A DNA stretch of 64,000 nt. It comes from RBG-16-34-14 sp963798865 (lineage in GTDB: Bacteria; Bacteroidota; Ignavibacteria; Ignavibacteriales; Ignavibacteriaceae). Position numbers and translations under genes: made by a program. The stretch lies in assembly GCA_963798865.1 (NCBI GenBank), contig CAWCVZ010000009.1, forward strand, positions 186,001 through 250,000. The letters run 5' to 3'. Positions 19,804-29,093 of this stretch are shown piece after piece (positions within the stretch are counted from its first letter, which is position 1; every line of letters starts with the position of its first letter). The notes below the pieces were generated by a model. That model saw only the letters and a list, made by a program, of their open reading frames with translations. It was not told where the DNA came from and did no database searches.

Positions 19804-22800
19804 ATGCAAAAAATAATTATACCCTTTGGAACACTATTGTTATTTATTGCGATTCAAAGTTTTACATCTGCACAAACAAATAATGATTTAGAAAAAATAT
19901 GGTCAATTATTAAACCTGATCCATTCAATACAATTAATATCAATCCGGATTATAGGTGGGTTCCTGAAGAACTAAAAATAAAATATTATGATTTTGATGG
20001 TACTGTGGTAACTGTTGGACCAAACTTCAGACCTCTTGGCGGGACAAATAGTACCCAATCGGAAATAAGCATTGATGTTCATCCTATTAACAGTAATATC
20101 ATATTTGGATCTGCAAATACAACCAACTGGCCATTTACTACTATTTATGGTACAGGGGTTTATTGGTCATCAGATGGAGGTGACAGTTGGACAGGCTTTA
20201 ATTCTCCGCCTTTCGGCACTAACAGGGGTGATCCTGTTTCTGTTATAGGTACAAATGGGTATATGTATGAAGGTTATATATCAACTTCTTCGGGTCAGGG
20301 TGTTTCTGTATCTTCTAATGGTGGAAGTAGCTGGTCAAGCTATACAGTTACACCAAATCCGGGTACACTTGCAGATAAAAATCATATGATGGTTGATAAA
20401 AAAGTCGGTTCACCGTATGAAAACAGGGTTTATGCCGGGTGGACTGACTTTGGCGGAACCAATAATAATAATATTGTTATCAAATATTCTACTAACTTCG
20501 GGCAGACCTGGAGTACAGGTGTAAATATCAGCAGCTCTTTAAATGCAGGCAGCCATAACCAGGGTGTAAATATTCAAACAGGACCTAATGGTGAAGTTTA
20601 TGCCGCTTGGGCCGTATATGATAACTGGGCATCTGGTGTTTATGGTGAGGATGCAATTGGTTTCGCTAAATCTACAGATGGAGGTGTTACCTGGACTGCT
20701 GGAAGAATTTATTCTGCTTCTAATTTTGGTATAAGAGGAAATATTAAACCTACAAGTATAAGGGTTTCCTCTTTCCCTTCGATGGCAGTTGACAGAAGCG
20801 GAGGTTCGACTAATGGGTATATCTATATAACATGGCCTCAGAAAGGTGTAAGCCCTGCGGGTAATGATCCTGATATTGTGATGATAAGATCTACCAATGG
20901 AGGAACTACTTGGTCTTCTCTTGTAAGAGTTAATAATGATCCAATAAGTAATGGAAAAGATCAGTATTATCCCTGGATGACTGTTGATCAATCAACTGGA
21001 GATTTACATTTTGTTTTTTATGACAGCCGTGAAACGATAAACGATAGCGCGGGCGTTTATATGGCTCGTTCATCTGATGGAGGATTAACTTTTGAAAATT
21101 ACAAGGTTTCAGATCATAATTTTAAACCCAAACCTATAACTGGTCTTGCTTCCGGTTATCAAGGAGATTATATAGGTATTGCTGCTCTTGATAATATTGT
21201 ATATCCGTTTTGGTCTGATGACAGGACTGGAAATTATCAGGGATGGATGTCAAAAGTTGTTTTTGGTCCACCTTGTCCAATAGAAGAAGCGTCGAATCCG
21301 GGTCCAATAAATGGACTAAACAATATTTCTGTAAATCTTTCAAACTTAAGTTGGACGAATGGAACAGGAGCCTCACAATGTGAGGTTTGGTTCGGTGAAG
21401 GGTCAAATATGAATATTGTTTATACTGGCAGTTTAATTGTATCATGGGATATTCCATTTACGCTTAATTATAATACAGTATATAAATGGCAAATTGTTGG
21501 AAAGAATGATACGTGTAGTGTTCCGGGTCCAGTGTGGTCTTTCAAAACTGAACTTTCTCCAGGTGTTTTATTTCTCGAACCGTTTGAGAATACGGATTCC
21601 TGGTCGCCTATTGGTCCACTTGGTACAACAAACTGGACTGTTCAGAATTCTACCAACGCAGGAGGTACATCTCCTGAGCTTAGATTTGGCTGGTCCCCAC
21701 AGTTTAATGGTTTATCAAAATTTGTGAGTGATCCTATTTTAGTTAATAATAATAATCATTATACCCTAAAGCTAAGGCACATGCTTGATTGGTATGCTGC
21801 TACTGCACCATATTTGGGTGTAGGAGTTTCTTACAATAATGGTGCAACATATACTTCCATTTGGGAAATACATCCCACGGGCAATATTAATGCCGATACA
21901 GTATCAGTATCGTTTTTAACTCCACCATCCAATTCAGCAGATGGAACTAATTTATCACTTGTCCTTTATTGTAACGGGTCTTCATACAATATTGATTACT
22001 GGTACGTTGATGATGTGATTTTAATTGATGATGATTTTACTTCAACTTTCCCGTTAACAGTAGATGTTAATGGTGGATGGAATATGGTATCGATACCAGG
22101 CTTACAGGCGACAAATCAGCTAGTAACAACATGGTGGCCGGGTAGAGATCCAGCTGCAAGTGTGTTCAAGTACAGTGGTGGTTATCAGTCAGTAGATACA
22201 TTGAAAACGGGATTGGGATACTGGATGAAGAACCTTACTACACAGACATATAATACTGGAGACGAATGGCCGGCAGGCGGAATACAGATAGTGACACACG
22301 ATCCGATAGCAGGAGCAATGGGCTGGAACCTGATAGGGGGTTATGAGAACTTTGTACCGGTTGCAAACATAACCACAACACCATCGGGATTAATATTAGG
22401 AACGGTCTTCGGATATTCGACTAATTACCAACCGGCAGATACTTTGAAACCAGGCTATGGATACTGGATAAAGCTATCAGCTGCCGGGCAAATAAATATG
22501 CCTTCATCGATATTAAAAGGCACATCAAAAATAGCTGAACTGATAAACAAAGACTGGGGCAAGATAGTAATTACCGATAATACAGGTAAAAGTTTTACGC
22601 TTTATGCAATAAATGGAAAAGTTAATTTGAATGATCTTGAATTACCTCCGGTTCCACCTGCTGGAATGTTTGATGTGAGATATGGAAGCGGAAGATATGC
22701 TGAAGATTTAAATACCATTCAAACTATTGAAATGTCAGGAATGGAATATCCTGTTAAAATCAGAGTTGAAAATACAAGCATCAGACTTAAAGAAGAAAAT

Positions 22801-23160
22801 GGTAACGGAATTAATTTATTTATGAAAGCTGGTGAAGAAATTCTCATCAGTAATAGTTTAATTAATAAACTATCAGTGTCTGGAGAAACAATTCCAACTG
22901 AATATTCTCTTGATCAAAATTATCCCAATCCATTTAATCCAACTACACAAATAAGATATTCAATTCCAAAAGCCGGACTTGTAACTCTTAAGGTGTATAA
23001 TACTATAGGAGAAGAAATAGTTACTCTGGTCAATGAACAAAAAGAAGCCGGGAGATATACAATACAGTTTAATTCAAATGGATTTGCAAGTGGGGTATAT
23101 CTATACAAAATAACTTCAGGTGATTTTGTTCAAACAAAGAAAATGATTCTGATTAAATAG
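19804..23160 (+). CDS. Sialidase-like Asp-box propeller protein with T9SS type A sorting domain
   Basis: After a signal peptide (MQKIIIPFGTLLLFIAIQSFTSAQ) the protein has six Asp-box motifs: SSDGGDSW, SSNGGSSW, STNFGQTW, STDGGVTW, STNGGTTW and SSDGGLTF. It also has the phrase YPWMTVDQSTGDLHFVFYDSR, typical of exo-sialidase-like six-bladed propellers in Bacteroidota. A fibronectin-like linker (NLSWTNGTGASQCEVWFGEG) and a jelly-roll-like domain (FLEPFENTDSW to YWYVDDVILIDDD) come next. The GWN...GYW doublet and type A sorting domain complete it; from 22040 these are a near-exact DNA copy of the preceding gene's end. Sialidase activity is possible, but I cannot confirm the catalytic Arg and Tyr residues. 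It starts 18 bp beyond the first repeat copy. Confidence 0.87.
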   Translation: MQKIIIPFGTLLLFIAIQSFTSAQTNNDLEKIWSIIKPDPFNTININPDYRWVPEELKIKYYDFDGTVVTVGPNFRPLGGTNSTQSEISIDVHPINSNIIFGSANTTNWPFTTIYGTGVYWSSDGGDSWTGFNSPPFGTNRGDPVSVIGTNGYMYEGYISTSSGQGVSVSSNGGSSWSSYTVTPNPGTLADKNHMMVDKKVGSPYENRVYAGWTDFGGTNNNNIVIKYSTNFGQTWSTGVNISSSLNAGSHNQGVNIQTGPNGEVYAAWAVYDNWASGVYGEDAIGFAKSTDGGVTWTAGRIYSASNFGIRGNIKPTSIRVSSFPSMAVDRSGGSTNGYIYITWPQKGVSPAGNDPDIVMIRSTNGGTTWSSLVRVNNDPISNGKDQYYPWMTVDQSTGDLHFVFYDSRETINDSAGVYMARSSDGGLTFENYKVSDHNFKPKPITGLASGYQGDYIGIAALDNIVYPFWSDDRTGNYQGWMSKVVFGPPCPIEEASNPGPINGLNNISVNLSNLSWTNGTGASQCEVWFGEGSNMNIVYTGSLIVSWDIPFTLNYNTVYKWQIVGKNDTCSVPGPVWSFKTELSPGVLFLEPFENTDSWSPIGPLGTTNWTVQNSTNAGGTSPELRFGWSPQFNGLSKFVSDPILVNNNNHYTLKLRHMLDWYAATAPYLGVGVSYNNGATYTSIWEIHPTGNINADTVSVSFLTPPSNSADGTNLSLVLYCNGSSYNIDYWYVDDVILIDDDFTSTFPLTVDVNGGWNMVSIPGLQATNQLVTTWWPGRDPAASVFKYSGGYQSVDTLKTGLGYWMKNLTTQTYNTGDEWPAGGIQIVTHDPIAGAMGWNLIGGYENFVPVANITTTPSGLILGTVFGYSTNYQPADTLKPGYGYWIKLSAAGQINMPSSILKGTSKIAELINKDWGKIVITDNTGKSFTLYAINGKVNLNDLELPPVPPAGMFDVRYGSGRYAEDLNTIQTIEMSGMEYPVKIRVENTSIRLKEENGNGINLFMKAGEEILISNSLINKLSVSGETIPTEYSLDQNYPNPFNPTTQIRYSIPKAGLVTLKVYNTIGEEIVTLVNEQKEAGRYTIQFNSNGFASGVYLYKITSGDFVQTKKMILIK

Positions 23161-23224
23161 TATTGCAGATGGGTGGAGTTTTGCTTCACCCAATTTTTAT
23201 TGTTTTTATTCAAAGTAAAATTTT
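22040..23224 (+). repeat. 1,185-bp direct repeat, copy 2
   Basis: Second copy of the sorting cassette described at 18601-19785. The flanks differ immediately on both sides: TTA against CAT upstream, and A against T at the 3' boundary. The encoded protein segment is identical in both copies. Confidence 0.95.
23170..23207 (+). terminator. Rho-independent terminator, copy 2
   Basis: Same stem and T-rich tail as at 19731-19768, duplicated with the repeat. It ends transcription after the sialidase-like gene. Confidence 0.75.
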
Positions 23225-23391
23225 ATTGAAGTAGTATTTATTTAAATTAAATTATTATTAATTTTTGTATAGCAAATGAGAGGGTGCTATGGGAATTCTA
23301 CGCCATCCTCTTCATTTATATAATTAGATAATCCTTTTAACATTAGTTGCTGAACTCAGCATCTGAAGTTTAAATCCTTGGAGTCACTTAA

Positions 23392-24066
23392 GTGGGTAAA
23401 TTTGTCCGTAGATATATTCTTACATCTTTTTGTGCAATTTCTTTGATCTTTAGTGAAGAAATATTTTCACAATCAGATTATATAATGAGAATAGCTAATG
23501 GTATAAAAGTTAATAATAATACATTTGAATTCGATATATTTCTTAAAAGCTCTGCGTCAAACTTTACCCTAATGGCTTATCAATGTACTTTTTCATTTAA
23601 CCAGTCAGTAATAAATAATGGCACGATAAATTTTTCTTACATACCCGCATCCTCTCAATTTTTGTCACTGCTTCCTTTAACTTCAGTAGGTAAATTGTTT
23701 ATGAATGGGATTTATTTTCTGACTTTTGCTTCTACGTCACCGGGTCAGGAAACTATTACTTCAACTGAAAAGAAAGTTGGGAGATTTAGAATAACAAATA
23801 CTAATTCATTTGCGGGAAATGATTTTAATATTCGCTGGTCGTTTAGCGGAAATGCATCTACCATACTGATAGGACCTGAATTTATCAATATTACTAATAG
23901 AATTAATCATATTAATTTATCCGGTAGTTCGGGGTTCCAGATATCGGTTTCTATTAGCAATGATTGGAATTTAGCTTCAATACCTGGATTTCATCCTGTT
24001 AATCAGAACCTAAATACATGGTGGTTAAATAGGGATCAAAATACTTATGTATTTGATGACTCGTAA
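23392..24066 (+). CDS. Cohesin-like surface protein, upstream fragment of a frame-disrupted gene
   Basis: Starts at GTG 23392 behind a possible GGAG, with a signal peptide (RRYILTSFCAISLIFSEEIFS). Residues about 28-185 (YIMRIANGIKVNNNTFEFD, CTFSFNQSVINNG, KKVGRFRITNTNSFAGN) have the length and strand pattern of a cohesin-like domain. The start of the GWN...GYW doublet follows (NDWNLASIPGFHP, NTWWLNRDQNTYVFDDS), where the frame stops at 24064-24066. Alignment with the intact paralogues shows the missing part continuing in the next frame. Inserting five bases between TCG and TAAT would give VFDDSGGNQQVTVLEP, matching VFKYSGGYQSVDTLKT position by position. The frame was therefore probably broken by a 5-bp deletion or an equivalent error. 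Confidence 0.8.
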   Translation: MGKFVRRYILTSFCAISLIFSEEIFSQSDYIMRIANGIKVNNNTFEFDIFLKSSASNFTLMAYQCTFSFNQSVINNGTINFSYIPASSQFLSLLPLTSVGKLFMNGIYFLTFASTSPGQETITSTEKKVGRFRITNTNSFAGNDFNIRWSFSGNASTILIGPEFINITNRINHINLSGSSGFQISVSISNDWNLASIPGFHPVNQNLNTWWLNRDQNTYVFDDS

Positions 24067-25054
24067 TCAACAGGTAACAGTTTTGGAACCTGGTAAGGGA
24101 TACTGGATGAAGCATATAGGGAACCAGATTTATAACACTGGGGATGAATGGCCATCAACAGGATTATTTTATGTAGCTAATTTTCCCATTCAAGCACATT
24201 TGGGATGGAACATAATTGGAGTGTATAATTATAATGTGCCGGCATCAGGAATTACTACTACTCCAGCAGGATTACAAACAGGATTTGTTTTTGGATTTTC
24301 TCCAAGTACCGGCTATTCTGTTGCTAACACTTTAAAACCCGGTTATGGTTATTTAATTTTTCTTTCGAATGTTGGATTCGTTAACCTTCCCGATTCCGGT
24401 TTCGGAGGAGTTTCAAAAATAGAAGAAAATATTGATGAGAACTGGGGTAGAATTACAGTAATGGATAATAAAGGGAAAAGCTCTATTCTTTATGCAGTTA
24501 AAAATAATGTTGATCTTGATTATTACCAGTTGCCAGTGTCTCCTCCCTCAGGTACTTTTGATATTAGATATAGCAGCAACAGATTTGCAGAAGATTTAAG
24601 TAATGGAATGAATTCAATAGAAATGTCAGGAATAGAATATCCTGTTAAAATTAGAGTAGAAAACATAAACATTAATATTGCGGATAATATGAATAGCGGG
24701 GGTGATATAAAGCTTAAAGCTGGAGAAGAGATTACAATAAGCAATTCTTTAAATAATAAATTGTTGGTTTCTGAAGATATTATTCCTGATAAATATGGAC
24801 TTGAACAAAACTACCCGAATCCATTTAATCCCGGAACAACAATTTCTTTTTCCATTCCGGAAAAAGATACAAAGGTAAAATTAAGTATATACGATGCTTT
24901 AGGAGAAAAAATAACGGAGCTGGTTAATTCTAATTTAGATGCAGGGACGTATAATTATTATTGGGATGCAAGAAATTATGCAAGTGGTATTTATATATAT
25001 GAATTGCTAAGTGAAAAATTTGTTTTGTCAAAGAAAATGATGCTTTTAAAATAA
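24047..25054 (+). CDS. T9SS type A sorting-domain protein, downstream fragment of the same gene
   Basis: Continues the preceding gene in the next frame. Real homology to the paralogues begins at NQQVTVLEPGKGYWMK (about 24066 onward); the first few residues from ATG 24047 are out of frame. It has the rest of the first GWN...GYW unit, the second unit (GWNIIGVYN...KPGYGYLIF), the PVSPPSGTFDIRY segment and a full type A sorting domain (EQNYPNPFNPGT to KKMMLLK). This copy is clearly diverged from the repeated cassettes at 18601 and 22040. No separate ribosome-binding site or signal peptide is seen, so it is unlikely to be made as an independent exported protein. Confidence 0.78.
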   Translation: MYLMTRNQQVTVLEPGKGYWMKHIGNQIYNTGDEWPSTGLFYVANFPIQAHLGWNIIGVYNYNVPASGITTTPAGLQTGFVFGFSPSTGYSVANTLKPGYGYLIFLSNVGFVNLPDSGFGGVSKIEENIDENWGRITVMDNKGKSSILYAVKNNVDLDYYQLPVSPPSGTFDIRYSSNRFAEDLSNGMNSIEMSGIEYPVKIRVENININIADNMNSGGDIKLKAGEEITISNSLNNKLLVSEDIIPDKYGLEQNYPNPFNPGTTISFSIPEKDTKVKLSIYDALGEKITELVNSNLDAGTYNYYWDARNYASGIYIYELLSEKFVLSKKMMLLK

Positions 25055-25262
25055 ATTTCTGCTAATTGTACAAACTATTTCTTAATTCATTTAATTTATT
25101 CACAATTCTTATTCTCTTTCTTTTTACAATACCTCATTAAATATCTAAGAGTTATATTAGCCTTGTTATTTTTTATTTATTTCTTTTCTTGAATAAACTA
25201 TTTAAGAAAAGTTTTTGTTTAATGTTAGACAATATAAATGTATATATATCAAAGGTTAATTA

Positions 25263-27713
25263 ATGCTGTTTAAATCCCGGCTTTTTATTTTATTACAAAT
25301 AATATCAACCATTTCTTTATTCCCGCAGCAAAGAGAAGACTTTCAAGGCGGAACAATTTCAGGGATTGTGTTTGATTCCACCTCGCATCAGAAAATTGAA
25401 TACGCAAACATTGTTTTATTATCTAAAAGTGATTCATCTGTTATAAACGGAACTGTAACCAATACTGATGGAAATTTCATAATAAATAAAATTCGACCGG
25501 GAAATTATTTTGTTGATGTAAGGTTTATTGGTTTTAATAATAAAAGATTTGATATCTCAATTAACAGGGATAATCTGAATATTAATTTAGGAGAAATCTA
25601 TCTTCAACCCGAAACAATAAATTTAGAAAATGTAGTGGTGGAAGGAAAAAGATCTCCGGTTACTTACCAGCTTGATAAAAAAGTTATAGATGTAAGCCAG
25701 ATGCAGACAGTTATATCCGGAAACGCTGTTGATGTTCTGGAAAATATTCCCTCAGTAACTGTTGATATTGAGGGTAATGTCAGTTTAAGAGGAAGCGGTA
25801 ATTTTACTGTTCTTGTTGATGGACGGCCTTCAATAGTTGACGCACAGGATGTACTTCAGCAAATACCCGCAAGCTCAATTAAATCTATAGAAATTATTAC
25901 AAATCCTTCTGCAAAATATAATCCTGAAGGAACTGCCGGTATTATTAATATTATTCTTAAAAAAAACCAGAATTTTGGAATGAGCGGTATTACGAATGCC
26001 AATGCAGGACTTAAAGATAAATACGGCGGAGATTTTTTATTTGAATATAAAACAGAAGATATTAATACAACTTTCGGAATTGATTATAACAGGAGATTTT
26101 TTCCCGGCGACAGCCGCAGTAATCAGCATACAACTTTTAACGGCAATACAAATTTTTTAAATTCAACAGGTACAAGAGAATGGGGACGAATTTCTTTAGG
26201 AATAAGAGGTGGAATTGAATTCACTCCCGGGGAAAATAATATTTTTAGTTTGGGAGTTAGATATGGAGACCGCAAAAACCAGATGAATTCTTTTCAAAAT
26301 TTTGTTTCCTGGTCTGATTTATTTCCACTTGACAGCGTTTATATAAGTTCCGGCGAACGAAAGAGAAATGGTGATAGTTATTCCCTTAGTATGAATTACC
26401 TGCATTGCTTCAGCACTGATGGTCATGAAATAAAAGGTGAGATGGTTTATGATTATGATAATTCTGATGAATCAACTTTAACCTCCGAGTTTTTCAGGGG
26501 CGTACAAACAAGCGGTAAAAAAACTACAGAAACAGGACCATCAAAAGAAATTGAAAGTAAAATCGATTATACTTTGCCTCTTGGAGAGAATAGAAAATTT
26601 GAATCAGGTGCACAGGCGAATATTGATATTTCTGATGACAGGACTTCTCTTTCTGAATTCAATTCGGGTCTGGGAGTGTTTGAAACACTGCCGCTTTTTA
26701 ATAACATGACAAAGTATAACTCAACTAATTTAGCTCTTTACTCTTTATATGCTGATCAGTTTGGAAATTTTGGTTTGCAGGGAGGCATACGGGGAGAATA
26801 TACTTATCGTACAATTGAAGTAACAACACAAGATCAGAAATTTAATATTGATCGCTGGGACTTTTTTCCCTCAATTCATAGTTCATATAAATTTGCTGAG
26901 GGTCAGCAGATGATGGCTAGTTATACGCGAAGAATTGACAGACCGCATGGCTGGGAGCTTGAACCGTTTGATACCTGGATTGATGCCAACAATGTCCGCA
27001 GGGGAAACCCATCTCTTCAGCCTGAGTTTATTGATTCGTATGAATTTGGTTTCCAGACATTTATTGGAAAAGCCGTTTTATCGAGCGATCTTTATTATAG
27101 AATTACGCATAATAAAATTGATAGAGTGCAAACTGTCTATCAGGGTTCACCAAATGTTACACTCAATGATTCAGCTAATGTCACTCTCAGTACTTCTGCA
27201 AATATTGGAAAAGATTATTCACTTGGCACTGAGTTAATGTTAACCATTGATCCTTTGGAGTTCTGGGACGTTAACCTGATGGGAAATCTTTACAATTACA
27301 AAATTAATGGTGTCCTCTTCAATGAAGCTTTTTCCCGTGAAAGCTTTAACTGGAGTTCAAGATTTAATAATGTATTTAAGATAAGTAAAGCAACAACAAT
27401 TCAATTAAATGTAAACTATAACAGCCCTTCTGTTTCTTCACAGGGAAAGACGCAAGGATTTATTAGTACTGATGCAGCATTTAAACAGGATTTCTTTGAG
27501 AGGAAGCTTTCTTTAACTGTGCAGGTAAGAGATATTTTCAGCACAGCAAAATATGAATTCACGTCTGAAGGGCGGGATTTTTACAGATATAATTATTTTA
27601 ACAGGGAATCCCCGATGGTTATTCTTAATATCCGTTATAATTTTAATAACTTTAAGCAGGAGAAAGATCGCCAAAGACCAGATGTTGATATTAATGGCAA
27701 TGAAGAGTTTTAA
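25263..27713 (+). CDS. TonB-dependent receptor-type outer membrane beta-barrel protein
   Basis: A signal peptide (MLFKSRLFILLQIISTISLFPQQ) is followed by a carboxypeptidase-regulatory-like domain (GTISGIVFDS...YANIVLL...GNFIINKIRPGNY), which is typical of Bacteroidota receptors. A plug-like domain comes next (VLENIPSVTVDIEGNVSLRG, VLVDGRPS, IEIITNPSAKYNPEGTAGIINI), then about 560 residues of alternating strands forming the barrel. At 816 residues it matches the 'outer membrane beta-barrel' subfamily of TonB-dependent receptors. I could not find a clear TonB box, so TonB dependence is inferred from family. The ligand is unknown, and no SusD partner is adjacent. It is preceded by 208 bp without a gene and stands apart from the secretome island. 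Confidence 0.88.
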   Translation: MLFKSRLFILLQIISTISLFPQQREDFQGGTISGIVFDSTSHQKIEYANIVLLSKSDSSVINGTVTNTDGNFIINKIRPGNYFVDVRFIGFNNKRFDISINRDNLNINLGEIYLQPETINLENVVVEGKRSPVTYQLDKKVIDVSQMQTVISGNAVDVLENIPSVTVDIEGNVSLRGSGNFTVLVDGRPSIVDAQDVLQQIPASSIKSIEIITNPSAKYNPEGTAGIINIILKKNQNFGMSGITNANAGLKDKYGGDFLFEYKTEDINTTFGIDYNRRFFPGDSRSNQHTTFNGNTNFLNSTGTREWGRISLGIRGGIEFTPGENNIFSLGVRYGDRKNQMNSFQNFVSWSDLFPLDSVYISSGERKRNGDSYSLSMNYLHCFSTDGHEIKGEMVYDYDNSDESTLTSEFFRGVQTSGKKTTETGPSKEIESKIDYTLPLGENRKFESGAQANIDISDDRTSLSEFNSGLGVFETLPLFNNMTKYNSTNLALYSLYADQFGNFGLQGGIRGEYTYRTIEVTTQDQKFNIDRWDFFPSIHSSYKFAEGQQMMASYTRRIDRPHGWELEPFDTWIDANNVRRGNPSLQPEFIDSYEFGFQTFIGKAVLSSDLYYRITHNKIDRVQTVYQGSPNVTLNDSANVTLSTSANIGKDYSLGTELMLTIDPLEFWDVNLMGNLYNYKINGVLFNEAFSRESFNWSSRFNNVFKISKATTIQLNVNYNSPSVSSQGKTQGFISTDAAFKQDFFERKLSLTVQVRDIFSTAKYEFTSEGRDFYRYNYFNRESPMVILNIRYNFNNFKQEKDRQRPDVDINGNEEF

Positions 27714-27820
27714 ATAAATTTGATTATTTAAACAGAATCTTATCTTACCAATACAAATCTTTTTACAAAATTATCTGTTAAAGAATTATATTCGCTTTAT
27801 TACAATTAAAAATCTTTAAA

Positions 27821-28681
27821 ATGAAAAATGAAAATGATTTCTACTTTTATCTAAACGGGAAAATTCTTAAGGGAGAAGGTTTAATTCTATCTCCCTTTGA
27901 CCGTGGCTTTTTGTTTGGAGATGGCATTTATGAAACTTTAAGATGTTACAAAGGAAAATTATTCAAACTCGATTTGCATCTTGAAAGATTAAAGAAAAGT
28001 CTCATTTCATCCAGAATAAATTTTTCAGACTTTGATAAAATAGAAAATATTATAAATGAGCTTATCAGCGTAAATAAATTTAAAGAAGAACATTTGTTCA
28101 TTTATCTGCAGATTACCAGGGGAGCTTATTATCCGCGGCAGCATCATTTTCCACCTTCTAATGTTCCCCCGACATTATTTTTATCCATCATTCCTTTTAA
28201 AAGGCATGAAGATGAATTGAAGAATGGAATAAAAGTAATCCTTGAAGAAGATATACGCTGGACAAGATGCGACATTAAATCTACTATGCTTATGCCTAAC
28301 GTTCTTGCAAGGCAAAAAGCACTGGAACAAAATGCAGTTGAAGCAATATTTATTAGAAACGGATTAATTACGGAAGGAACTCATACCAGTTTTTGTGCGA
28401 TAAAAAACGAAAAGCTTTTTACCCCACCTCTTTCAAATCTAATTCTTGATGGAGTTACCCGGAAAATAATACTTGAAATCTGCAGAAGAGAAAATATTCC
28501 TGTAAATGAAACTGAAATTAAGGTGGATGACTTAAAATCCTTCGATGAGTTAATGCTTCTTGGAACAATTTCAGAAGTTATGCCTGTTGTTAAAGTTGAA
28601 GAGAGGTTTGTTGGAAACGGAAAGCCGGGACCCGTTACTTTAAATCTTCAAAATCTTTTATACGAATTGATTCTAAGATAA
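27821..28681 (+). CDS. Class IV PLP aminotransferase, D-amino-acid aminotransferase-like
   Basis: The fold-type IV signature is clear. DRGFLFGDGIYETLR lies near the N-terminus. The PLP lysine is Lys153 in CDIKSTMLMPNVLA, and a conserved Glu185 in ITEGTHTSF is followed by LILDGVTRKIILEIC. The DIKS form of the lysine motif is that of D-alanine/D-amino-acid aminotransferases, rather than branched-chain aminotransferase. 286 residues is normal for the family. The reaction would be PLP-dependent transfer between D-alanine or D-glutamate and 2-oxo acids, feeding cell-wall D-amino acids. A 4-amino-4-deoxychorismate lyase function is the main alternative, since the two are hard to separate by sequence. 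Cytoplasmic. The 3' end overlaps a convergent small gene by 9 bp. Confidence 0.8.
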   Translation: MKNENDFYFYLNGKILKGEGLILSPFDRGFLFGDGIYETLRCYKGKLFKLDLHLERLKKSLISSRINFSDFDKIENIINELISVNKFKEEHLFIYLQITRGAYYPRQHHFPPSNVPPTLFLSIIPFKRHEDELKNGIKVILEEDIRWTRCDIKSTMLMPNVLARQKALEQNAVEAIFIRNGLITEGTHTSFCAIKNEKLFTPPLSNLILDGVTRKIILEICRRENIPVNETEIKVDDLKSFDELMLLGTISEVMPVVKVEERFVGNGKPGPVTLNLQNLLYELILR

Positions 28682-28915
28682 GAACATTGATATTTGTTCA
28701 AACTTTTGACTTATTTCTTTTTTCTCAGAGATTAGTTCATTCAAGTCACTCAATAGTAATGTGAAATCATTATAAAGCTTTTTATCATGCACCAGAGCAT
28801 CTGTAACTGTGCTATTATTTTTAATTAGTTCAATTATATCATCCATTTTTTCAGGAAGTGAAGTGCTCCCGATCTGTTTTGAATCCGGGTTTGTATTATA
28901 ATTTTCTCTATTCAT
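28673..28915 (-). CDS. Small hypothetical protein, probably coiled-coil
   Basis: I do not recognise this 80-residue protein. It is acidic and lysine-rich, without signal peptide or membrane segment. The C-terminal half (DFTLLLSDLNELISEKKEISQKFEQ) has a heptad-like spacing of hydrophobic residues. I start it at ATG 28915 with an AGAGGG ribosome-binding site upstream; the frame itself opens one codon earlier at TTG. It converges with the aminotransferase gene and overlaps its end by 9 bp. Confidence 0.55.
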   Translation of the reverse strand: MNRENYNTNPDSKQIGSTSLPEKMDDIIELIKNNSTVTDALVHDKKLYNDFTLLLSDLNELISEKKEISQKFEQISMFLS

Positions 28916-29044
28916 CAATCCCTCTTAAAATATCTTACGCTTTTGTTAAATAATTATTTTTGCAAAGGTAATTTTTTAATAGTGAATATACAATACTTTT
29001 TAAAAATAATTTTTTAAAATTCTTTTTGGAAGTTTGGAACATGA

Positions 29045-29079
29045 AAAATTTGTTGCACAGAATAAAATCTGCACAACAA
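29045..29079 (-). terminator. Probable terminator after the receiver-domain gene
   Basis: On the - strand a hairpin formed by 29050-29061 and 29068-29079 (10 of 12 positions pair) is followed by ATTTTT. It lies 14 bp past the stop of the response regulator. Confidence 0.5.
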
Positions 29080-29093
29080 CAATTTAAAAGATT

